From Opitutia bacterium (GTDB lineage Bacteria > Verrucomicrobiota > Verrucomicrobiia > Opitutales > UBA953), in contig CANHHS010000088.1 of the NCBI GenBank assembly GCA_947460445.1, positions 1 through 6,018 of the forward strand: 6,018 nucleotides of DNA. The letters run 5' to 3'. The notes beneath the pieces are model-generated. The model saw only the letters and a program-made list of their open reading frames with translations, did no database searches and had not been told where the DNA came from. Numbering within the stretch: the first letter of the stretch is position 1; the number at the start of each line of letters is the position of its first letter. Positions 1 through 5,607 of the stretch are shown here, piece by piece. The position numbers and the translations under genes were made by a program.

Positions 1-221
1 GTTACGCAGTCATTGGCGGCAAAGAGAATGAGTTAGTGGCTAACCGCCTGCTGGCACGCATTCGCGGCGAACTTCGTACAGGCGTCGGCAAGGTGGTCAC
101 GCTTAAGCGTACTCCCGATTTTAAATTTGTACTCGATGAGTCAGCCGAAAGAAGCCTACGCATTCGTGCGATGCTCGATGACCTCGACCAGAAGGATAAA
201 GATAAGTCGGCGGAGGGATAA
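1..221 (+). CDS. rbfA: Ribosome-binding factor A, C-terminal part (5' end outside window)
   Basis: This is the last 72 codons of a gene whose start lies left of the window; the frame is open from base 3 and ends at TAA 219-221. RbfA is a small KH-type protein that binds the free 30S subunit and helps 16S rRNA maturation in the cytoplasm. The recognisable family features are the helix with LLARIRGELR followed by VVTLKRTPDFKFVLDES, which matches the family's conserved 'L.L..TPEL.F..D.S.E...RI..LL' tail. The protein ends with a short charged Asp/Lys stretch (QKDKDKSAEG). An in-frame GTG at 36 could be mistaken for a start, but the codons upstream of it (YAVIGGKENEL) also fit the RbfA strand before the last helix, so the gene is truncated by the window edge and does not start here. 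In many bacteria rbfA follows infB; that neighbour is not visible. The identification is by recalled family similarity. Confidence 0.88.
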   Translation, partial: YAVIGGKENELVANRLLARIRGELRTGVGKVVTLKRTPDFKFVLDESAERSLRIRAMLDDLDQKDKDKSAEG

Positions 222-232
222 GTCGGCGCCCT
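201..232. repeat. Short tandem duplication across the rbfA stop codon
   Basis: The 12-mer GATAAGTCGGCG occurs at 201-212 and again at 217-228, a 16-base period. The second copy lies in another reading frame and supplies the TAA stop of rbfA at 219-221. It is most simply a local replication-slippage duplication; no function is implied. Confidence 0.6.
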
Positions 233-268
233 GATGAAACTTAATGGATACCTAAGGGTTAGTTAAGT

Positions 269-1159
269 ATGCGCCCATGGATAATTGCAGGATCACTCGT
301 AGGAGCATCTTTAACAAGTGCACCAAGTGAAGCCGTAGCGCCGCAGCCACACGTGGTCATCAAGACCGAAGGAGACTTTCGCATCATCCAAGCCAATGGG
401 ATTCCGAACCATGTGACAGGGCGCTTTCCGAGTCGTCAAAACCCCAACGCAATTGCAGCGAAAGACTATACATTTCGCGTCTCGCTGAAGCCACAAGTGG
501 CCACGAGGCCGACCGCGACTGGCTACGCATGGTTCGGCGTCGCACTGAATGGCATCCCTTTTGAACCGGGCACTCAAGAATTCTGGAAGGAAGATCGTAA
601 CTCCGGATGGCATTATGAAGCTGTCGGTGGTGAATCAAATTTAGGCATCGATGCGAGCCTCGCCCATGTACAGCCCAATGGCGCTTACCACTACCATGGC
701 CTCCCCCAGGGCCTAATCCAATTACTGGGTGGTGATAACAAAAAGATGACATTGGTGGGATGGGCCGCCGATGGCTTTCCAGTTTACGCGAATTACGGCT
801 ATCAGGATCCGAAAAATGCCAAGAGCGCTCTTAAGAAAATGCGTTCGAGTTATCGCTTGAAATTAGGCGACAGGCCCAAAAGTACGTCAGGTCCCAGCGG
901 GAAGTACGACGGAAACTTTACAGAGGACTACGAATATGTCAGCGGACTCGGCGACCTCGACGAGTGCAATGGTCGCTTCGGCGTAACCCCAGAATTCCCA
1001 CAAGGTATTTACCATTATTACATCACTGAATCTTTTCCGCTCATTTCACGGCAATGGAAAGGCTTAGCGGATTCAAGCTTTCAGAAACAAGGGCCGCCGC
1101 CAGGGACAACTACCAAGAAGCCCCGGCGAGAGAATGGCCCAGAGCAACTTAATCGGTAA
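269..1159 (+). CDS. Exported YHYH-domain protein
   Basis: This 296-residue protein starts at ATG 269, with an AAGGG element (254-258) about 10 bases upstream that may serve as ribosome binding site. Residues 1-22 look like a Sec signal peptide: an Arg at position 2, a short hydrophobic run and a possible cleavage after SEA (20-22), so the product is probably periplasmic or outside the cell. The body matches the YHYH domain family: the name motif YHYH is at 140-143 (in PNGAYHYHGLP), followed by GWAADGFPVYANYGY (164-178), and the C-terminal signature LDECNGRFGVTPEFP (230-244) with a second YHYY at 248-251. The histidine/tyrosine pairs suggest metal binding, but the biochemical role of the family is, to my knowledge, not settled. 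The tail (273-296) is rich in Pro, Lys and Arg and is probably disordered. The gene lies 47 bases after rbfA and ends 14 bases from the convergent mcsB; it has no obvious functional tie to either. Confidence 0.87.
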   Translation: MRPWIIAGSLVGASLTSAPSEAVAPQPHVVIKTEGDFRIIQANGIPNHVTGRFPSRQNPNAIAAKDYTFRVSLKPQVATRPTATGYAWFGVALNGIPFEPGTQEFWKEDRNSGWHYEAVGGESNLGIDASLAHVQPNGAYHYHGLPQGLIQLLGGDNKKMTLVGWAADGFPVYANYGYQDPKNAKSALKKMRSSYRLKLGDRPKSTSGPSGKYDGNFTEDYEYVSGLGDLDECNGRFGVTPEFPQGIYHYYITESFPLISRQWKGLADSSFQKQGPPPGTTTKKPRRENGPEQLNR

Positions 1160-1173
1160 CAAAGCTGAAATCC

Positions 1174-2250
1174 TTAAGACAGCTTGGGGGCTGACGGCTC
1201 AGGGAAGTCAGCTAAAGTATCGCGGGTCGTGGTCGCACGACGGGCGTCGCGTGCTTCAGTGTCCAACTCAGTCCCTGCTCGCAGCTGCACGTGGGCGGGC
1301 TGTCCCTCAATCATCAATCGATCAACGGTCGCACGACGCGCTTCTGGCAACATGCCGACGTCACACGCGAGCCGTAGAAGTGAAAGGTTAGCCATCGACT
1401 CGCCACTCGTCAGGAGACGGGCATGGCGCAACGTGCCAAAGGCACGGGCAATACGGTCTAAGAACTTCTCTCCCTCAGACTCAATTAATCGCAATCGGGC
1501 ATTTTCTTCCTGCTCAACCACATTACGCACCCAACCAGAGAGATGGCGCAAAATGGTGTCTTCGGATAAGCCAAGGGTTTGCTGATTCGAAATTTGAAAA
1601 ACATTGCCAGCGGCATCAGAGCCCTCGCCGAGCCAGCCACGAACCGCGAGCCCATCTTGTCCGAGTGCCCGCGCAACCTTATCCATATGACCCGCCAAGC
1701 ACAGGCCGGGCAGATGTAACATCGCCGAGGCACGCAAACCTGTGCCGACGTTGGTGGGACAAGCAGTCAAAAAACCAAGTCGGTCTGAATACGCCAACGG
1801 AAGTGCTGAACTCAAAGCGTCATCTAATTGTTCAGCAATGTGCCAAGCCGCCCGAAGGTGCCAGCCGCCCTTGACGACCTGTACGCGCAAATGATCTTCT
1901 TCATTGATCATCACCGAAACAGTTTGATCACGACTGACGAGAGCGGCTCCACCTTTACCCCCAGAAAGCTCCTTGGACACGAGGTGTCGCTCAACCAATG
2001 CCGCACGCTCTAACTCCGGAAGGGCCTCCATGCGCACCTCGTGTGCGCGGCGAAACTTAGGCATAGGATTCAATGCGCCTAAACACAACTCGGTCACTTT
2101 CGCGCGCTGGGCCGCCTTGGCCCAACCTGGGAAAGGATGGTCGTTTAAATTACGCGCGAGACGAATGCGCGTTGAGAGCACAATCGCTTGCTGCGCTCCC
2201 AACATATGGGTGAGTTCGTTTTCAGAAGAAAGGATGTCGCGGACTGACAT
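1174..2250 (-). CDS. mcsB: Protein arginine kinase McsB
   Basis: McsB belongs to the phosphagen (guanidino) kinase fold and transfers phosphate from ATP to arginine side chains of proteins. In Firmicutes this inactivates the repressor CtsR and marks damaged proteins for ClpCP. The 358-residue product has normal family length. Visible motifs are the nucleotide-binding STRIRLARN (26-34), the NEEDH segment (116-120) that places the guanidinium, LTACPTNVGTGLRASAMLHL (161-180) with the family cysteine at 164, and GEGSDAAGNVFQISNQ (208-223). The C-terminal domain keeps RDARRA at 334-339, which matches the RDxxRA phosphoarginine-binding motif described for Bacillus McsB. All key motifs are present, so I expect an active kinase. 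The ATG at 2250 lies 5 bases after the stop of mcsA, so the two are almost certainly co-transcribed and translationally coupled; no Shine-Dalgarno sequence is evident at normal spacing. No ctsR or clpC lies beside the pair in this window. Confidence 0.95.
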   Translation of the reverse strand: MSVRDILSSENELTHMLGAQQAIVLSTRIRLARNLNDHPFPGWAKAAQRAKVTELCLGALNPMPKFRRAHEVRMEALPELERAALVERHLVSKELSGGKGGAALVSRDQTVSVMINEEDHLRVQVVKGGWHLRAAWHIAEQLDDALSSALPLAYSDRLGFLTACPTNVGTGLRASAMLHLPGLCLAGHMDKVARALGQDGLAVRGWLGEGSDAAGNVFQISNQQTLGLSEDTILRHLSGWVRNVVEQEENARLRLIESEGEKFLDRIARAFGTLRHARLLTSGESMANLSLLRLACDVGMLPEARRATVDRLMIEGQPAHVQLRAGTELDTEARDARRATTTRDTLADFPEPSAPKLS

Positions 2251-2255
2251 AAATT

Positions 2256-2735
2256 TTAGGCGATTTGACCTTCAAGGTTACGGATTAAATCACGAAGGCG
2301 AGCCGCAGACTCATAATCTTCGGATTGCACAGCTTCATCCATCTCTCGCCGAGCTGCTTCCAAACGCATTTTGGCTTGCTCGGGTGAATAGGTGACCCCG
2401 GAAGGACTACGGCCAAGGTGATGGACGCCGCACTGAATCTTGCCAAGCAGGGGCTCCAGGGCAGGAAGGAGTGCTGTCCAGCATGCCGGACAGCCAAGCC
2501 TACCCTTCTTCCGGAAATCAGCGTCATTCATACCACAAGCAGAACACGCCAAGGTCGGGGGGATGTCTGTCTGAGAAAGCACCCCGGCAAGCTGGAAGAC
2601 GGCAGGGTCGCCTGCCCCGCCCTTTTCAGCACAACCTTCACAAAGGTGCACCTTCGTAATCTGACCCTGGACGATCTGGGTAAGGTGAACGGTGGCGGTG
2701 GCGCCACAGACGGAGCAAGGGACGGTTTTGCCCAT
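2256..2735 (-). CDS. mcsA: McsA-type zinc-finger/UVR-domain protein, activator of McsB
   Basis: McsA proteins bind zinc and activate the arginine kinase McsB. From the ATG at 2735 the product has 159 residues. It carries four CxxC pairs, at 7/10 (CSVC), 32/35 (CEGC), 64/67 (CSAC) and 82/85 (CPAC), enough to bind two zinc ions. A UVR motif follows near 120-156 (EAARREMDEAVQSEDYESAA and onward, ending ARLRDLIRNLE), the coiled helix pair shared with UvrB and UvrC. The order of zinc fingers and UVR domain, plus mcsB directly downstream, makes McsA the clear reading over a UvrB/C fragment. The frame can be extended to a TTG at 2777 (14 more residues, MPLPISSTLFPYYH), but I prefer the ATG because family members begin only a few residues before the first CxxC. 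Neither start has a convincing Shine-Dalgarno sequence. The gene is divergent from the ketosynthase gene starting at 2826. Confidence 0.92.
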   Translation of the reverse strand: MGKTVPCSVCGATATVHLTQIVQGQITKVHLCEGCAEKGGAGDPAVFQLAGVLSQTDIPPTLACSACGMNDADFRKKGRLGCPACWTALLPALEPLLGKIQCGVHHLGRSPSGVTYSPEQAKMRLEAARREMDEAVQSEDYESAARLRDLIRNLEGQIA

Positions 2736-2825
2736 GTGGTAGTAGGGAAACAAGGTAGACGAGATTGGCAAGGGCAAGCGGGTTTGACTTCCTAAGCCGA
2801 ACCGAGATGTTCAGAGCTCCCTGCG
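2736..2825. other. Divergent intergenic region between mcsA and the ketosynthase gene
   Basis: These 90 bases must hold the promoters for the minus-strand mcsA-mcsB pair and the plus-strand ketosynthase-ACP pair, if the first gene of each has its own promoter. A plus-strand TTGACT (2784-2789) resembles a -35 box, but the matching -10 (GATGTT, 2806-2811) is poor. I see no CtsR-like heptad repeat and no CIRCE-type inverted repeat, so heat-shock control of mcsAB in the Firmicutes manner is not supported by this stretch. Confidence 0.4.
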
Positions 2826-4067
2826 ATGGCCACCTTGCCACGGATTGTCATTACTGGAGTCGGCCTAACCGCGCCGAACGGGAATACTTTAGCTGAATTC
2901 CGAGCCAACCTACTGGCCGGAAAGGCCCGTATCGCCGAAATCGACGTTCGTCACATGGGTAAGCACCCTGCCGGTGTCTGTGATTTTGACGCTACGCGGT
3001 GGCAAAAGCGCAAAGAGATCCGCAACGGCACCCGCGTCGGCTCAATCTCAATTTACTGCTCCCGCGAGGCCATTGTGAATAGCGGTCTCGACTGGGAGAA
3101 AACTGATAAGTCGCGCGTCGGCGTCTACCTCGGCATCACCGAGCACGGTAACGTCGAAACCGAAAACGAAATTTGGAATATCTCTCAGTTTAATAACGAT
3201 ACCAAATATTGGACGCATCACCACAACCCCCGGACCGTTGCCAATAACGCCGCTGGGGAAGTTACCATGAATATGGGTATCACGGGCCCTCACTACACTA
3301 TCGGCGCAGCCTGTGCCGCCGGGAATGCGGGGCTCATTCAAGCGGCCCAAATGCTGCAACTGAATGAAGTGGATATTGCTCTCGCCGGTGGTGTCTCCGA
3401 GTCGATTCACACTTTTGGAATTTACGCAGGATTTAAAAATCAAGGCGCACTGGCTTCTCATGTAGATCCAGCCAAAGCCTCGCGTCCATTTGATAAGAAC
3501 CGCAACGGCATCGTTATCTCTGAAGGCGGCGCGGTTTATGTCCTTGAGCGCCTCGATGATGCTTTAGCACGGGGCGCCAACATTATCGCCGAGATTGCGG
3601 GCTGGTGCATCAACTCAGATGCCACCGATGCCGTTTTACCAAACCCTGACCGCCAAGCAGAGTGCGTCCGTAAGGCGTTGGAACGTGCGAAAATGAAGCC
3701 AGGCGATGTGCACATTATCTCAACACATGCGACCGCTACCTCCATGGGCGACATCCAGGAGTGCATAGCCCTGCGCACGGTTTTTGCAGATTGTCCGCGC
3801 ACCAAGATTAACAATACGAAGAGCTATATCGGTCACTGCATGGGGGCAGCGGGCGCCCTGGAACTCGCAGGCAATTTGCCATCGTTCCAAGACGGGATTG
3901 TCCACCCAACCATCAATGTCGACGACCTGGACCCTGAATGTGCCATACCTGGCCTCGTCATCAATCAGCCCGTCTCCATGGGCTCGGTGGACACCATCCT
4001 TAACAACTCCTTTGGCATGCTAGGCATCAATTCAGTCCTGATCGTGAAAAAATATGGGATTGCCTGA
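2826..4067 (+). CDS. Divergent FabF-like beta-ketoacyl-ACP synthase
   Basis: This 413-residue protein has the length and fold signature of KAS I/II thiolase-family condensing enzymes, which join an acyl unit to malonyl-ACP with loss of CO2. The Cys-His-His triad is complete: Cys163 in GAACAAG, His301 in STHATATSMGD and His337 in IGHCMGAAGALE, with the supporting Lys332 in NTKSYIGH. The N-terminus IVITGVGLTAPNGN (7-20) is typical. Several loops differ from housekeeping FabF: the usual HGT after the first histidine position is HAT, and the C-terminal gating motif NSFGFGGTN reads NSFGMLGIN (394-402), so the gatekeeper Phe is Met398 and the glycine and threonine are Leu399 and Ile401. The pocket and substrate gate are therefore probably specialised. 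An acyl carrier protein gene starts 32 bases downstream, and no fabD, fabG, fabZ or second ketosynthase is nearby in the window. I read it as a dedicated ketosynthase and not the housekeeping fabF; its product is unknown. The start ATG has no clear Shine-Dalgarno sequence, but translation directly before the conserved N-terminal strand supports it. Confidence 0.92.
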   Translation: MATLPRIVITGVGLTAPNGNTLAEFRANLLAGKARIAEIDVRHMGKHPAGVCDFDATRWQKRKEIRNGTRVGSISIYCSREAIVNSGLDWEKTDKSRVGVYLGITEHGNVETENEIWNISQFNNDTKYWTHHHNPRTVANNAAGEVTMNMGITGPHYTIGAACAAGNAGLIQAAQMLQLNEVDIALAGGVSESIHTFGIYAGFKNQGALASHVDPAKASRPFDKNRNGIVISEGGAVYVLERLDDALARGANIIAEIAGWCINSDATDAVLPNPDRQAECVRKALERAKMKPGDVHIISTHATATSMGDIQECIALRTVFADCPRTKINNTKSYIGHCMGAAGALELAGNLPSFQDGIVHPTINVDDLDPECAIPGLVINQPVSMGSVDTILNNSFGMLGINSVLIVKKYGIA

Positions 4068-4086
4068 CGGCTGGGGGTCTATTTGT

Positions 4087-4092
4087 AGGAGG
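4087..4092 (+). promoter_or_regulatory. Strong Shine-Dalgarno site of the ACP gene
   Basis: AGGAGG sits 7 bases before the ATG at 4100, an ideal ribosome binding site. It is the only such perfect site at a gene start in this window, which suggests that the ACP is translated more strongly than the ketosynthase before it. Confidence 0.75.
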
Positions 4093-4099
4093 CTGCTCT

Positions 4100-4357
4100 A
4101 TGAACAAGGACGACGTTAAGTCCATCGTGCTCGACATCATCCGGGACATTGCCCCGGACGAGGACCTTTCTGCGCTTAAACACGAAGTGCGTCTCCGCGA
4201 CCAGCTGACCCTGGATTCGATGGACTTCCTTGATATCGTCATGGAGCTGCGCAAGCAGCACGGCATCGAAGTGCCCGAAATCGATTACCCACAGTTGGCT
4301 TCTTTAGAATCCTGCGGGGAATACCTTTTGCCGAAGTTTAAGGCCAAAGGTAAGTAA
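4100..4357 (+). CDS. Acyl carrier protein paired with the ketosynthase
   Basis: An 85-residue, acidic, helical protein with the phosphopantetheine attachment site LTLDSMDFLDIV; Ser40 in DSMDF is the residue expected to carry the prosthetic group. It should carry acyl intermediates as thioesters for the ketosynthase encoded just upstream. The segment after the serine (MELRKQHGIEVPEIDYPQL) and the C-terminal YL end fit the PP-binding family. DSMDF instead of the DSLDTVE-type motif of housekeeping AcpP, together with the VPEIDYPQLASLE segment, points to a specialised carrier and not to the main fatty-acid AcpP. It shares a transcript with the ketosynthase (32-base gap) and its stop lies 9 bases from the end of the convergent galactokinase. 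The C-terminus is basic (KFKAKGK). Confidence 0.92.
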   Translation: MNKDDVKSIVLDIIRDIAPDEDLSALKHEVRLRDQLTLDSMDFLDIVMELRKQHGIEVPEIDYPQLASLESCGEYLLPKFKAKGK

Positions 4358-4366
4358 GCCTACTAT

Positions 4367-5506
4367 TTAGGAAACAACCGCTGCGCCATCCCCTGTCGCA
4401 GCCGTAAATATTGTTGGCCGATGGCCAAACTTCTTCGCGTAAGCATCAGCCAAGCCATTGGCTTCTTTTTCACCAAATTGGCTATCGCAAAGCGCCATAC
4501 AGGCGCCGCCGAATCCGCCACCAGTCAAGCGAGCACCCAAAACCCCAGGGCACTCGACAGCACGCTCAACCAAGAAGTCGAGTTCGTCGCAACTATTGCC
4601 AAAAAGATCACGAGATGAAGCGTGCGAAGCGGTCAAGTTCTGCCCAACGCGTACCACATTCTTGGCGGTTAGAGCGGCGTGTGTATCACGGACGCGTGCA
4701 GTCTCTTCGACGACGTGACGTGCTCGCTTAAGCAAGTCACCACTTAAGCCACTGGCGGCAAGCAAAGCATTATCGGCAGAGGCTAAATCGCGGAGCGAGG
4801 GAACCTTCAAACGAAGTACAGCAAATGCGTCCATACACTCGCGATGGCGGGTGGCATAGAGCGAATCAATGAGTGCATGCTTTTTTTGAGTATTTAAAAC
4901 CCAGAAACGCAAACCCTGTGGCATCGGTACATTCGAAAATGTATTTGTCGCGCAATCGATAGCGACGAGGTGATCTTTTTTTCCAAACGCTGAGCATCCT
5001 TGATCAAGGATGCCGCAAGGCATGCCAACAAATGTGTTTTCGGCTAAACGGCCGAGTTCAGCCATGCGCTTGCGGTCGACACTATAGTTGTAAAGCGAAC
5101 TCAGCGCATAACCAGCTGCCAACTCAATGGCGGCAGACGAAGAAAGGCCTGCCCCCATGGGAAGGTCGTTGGTTACGGCTAAATCAAATCCATGCGAAAC
5201 TGACATTCCTTCATCCCGCAGCACTTTCAGCATGCCGAGCGGGTAATTAACCCAACCATCGGTTCCTTGCACTGGCTGAACTTGATCGAGACTTAATTCG
5301 ACCAAGTTTTTCTGTGACTGGCTTATTAAACGAATCACCTTATCCGTCCGCGGGGCAAGTGCCACATGGACACCCCGATCAATGGCTGCACCGAGCACTG
5401 GTCCGCCATTATAGTCTAAATGATTACCAATGAATTCTAGACGCCCAGGCGCACGCGCAATCACTGTAGCGGGCCGTCCGTACTGCTCCTGGAAGAAGGC
5501 TTTCAT
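4367..5506 (-). CDS. galK: Galactokinase, GHMP kinase family, with GNH variant motif
   Basis: Galactokinase phosphorylates alpha-D-galactose at C1 with ATP, the first committed step of the Leloir pathway in the cytoplasm. From the ATG at 5506 the protein has 379 residues, a normal length. The three family motifs are present: APGRLEFIGNHLDYNGG (about 20-35), the GHMP phosphate-binding loop PMGAGLSSSAA (116-126), and GARLTGGGFGGAC (about 324-336). The catalytic aspartate is Asp168 in GILDQGCSAFGKKDH, and Arg22 is the partner arginine. The galactose signature differs: the usual G-E-H-T-D-Y reads G-N-H-L-D-Y, so the sugar-contacting Glu is Asn28, while His29 and Asp31 remain. A role on galactose is therefore likely but a related sugar is possible. 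An in-frame TTG at 5515 adds three residues (MYP) and is less likely. No galT, galE or transporter gene is adjacent in the window. The gene faces away from the exported protein starting at 5608. Confidence 0.92.
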   Translation of the reverse strand: MKAFFQEQYGRPATVIARAPGRLEFIGNHLDYNGGPVLGAAIDRGVHVALAPRTDKVIRLISQSQKNLVELSLDQVQPVQGTDGWVNYPLGMLKVLRDEGMSVSHGFDLAVTNDLPMGAGLSSSAAIELAAGYALSSLYNYSVDRKRMAELGRLAENTFVGMPCGILDQGCSAFGKKDHLVAIDCATNTFSNVPMPQGLRFWVLNTQKKHALIDSLYATRHRECMDAFAVLRLKVPSLRDLASADNALLAASGLSGDLLKRARHVVEETARVRDTHAALTAKNVVRVGQNLTASHASSRDLFGNSCDELDFLVERAVECPGVLGARLTGGGFGGACMALCDSQFGEKEANGLADAYAKKFGHRPTIFTAATGDGAAVVS

Positions 5507-5565
5507 TGGGTACAAATCTGTAAACCGACCAAAGGGAGGGCGAGGTATTTTGCGATGCCAAGGGC

Positions 5566-5593
5566 TTGTCGCTGGAACCTAAGAGGCTATACT
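5566..5593 (+). promoter_or_regulatory. Putative sigma-70-type promoter for the exported protein gene
   Basis: TTGTCG (5566-5571) and TATACT (5588-5593) form a -35/-10 pair with a 16-base spacer; the -10 matches the consensus at five of six bases and the -35 at four. Transcription would begin near 5600, leaving a leader of only about 8 bases before the ATG at 5608, so the transcript could be nearly leaderless. This is a pattern match only. Confidence 0.4.
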
Positions 5594-5601
5594 GGGGTAT
5601 A
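5588..5601. repeat. Small dyad overlapping the putative -10 box
   Basis: TATAC (5588-5592) and GTATA (5597-5601) are perfect inverted halves around the four bases TGGG. The dyad covers the proposed -10 box and start point, where an operator would act, but five-base arms are short and may be chance. Confidence 0.3.
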
Positions 5602-5607
5602 ACTGAT

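Noticed and set aside
36..221. Separate small gene starting at GTG 36
   Set aside because: The frame is open to the left edge and the upstream residues continue the RbfA similarity, so it is the end of a truncated gene.
1162..1185. AAGCTG/CAGCTT inverted repeat as a bidirectional terminator
   Set aside because: The stem is six bases with a 12-base loop, is not GC-rich and has no T-run; it also overlaps the coding end of mcsB.
1973..2395. Plus-strand open frame of 140 codons across the mcsA-mcsB junction
   Set aside because: It is antisense to both genes, shows no protein family features and arises from the low stop frequency opposite the coding strand.
2418..2795. Plus-strand open frame of 125 codons opposite mcsA
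   Set aside because: It is antisense to a well-supported McsA with intact CxxC pairs; its composition is irregular and no motif is visible.
2784..2811. Possible promoter TTGACT / GATGTT for the ketosynthase gene
   Set aside because: The -10 match is only three of six bases and the start point would leave a leader of about 8 bases, so it is too weak to annotate as a promoter.
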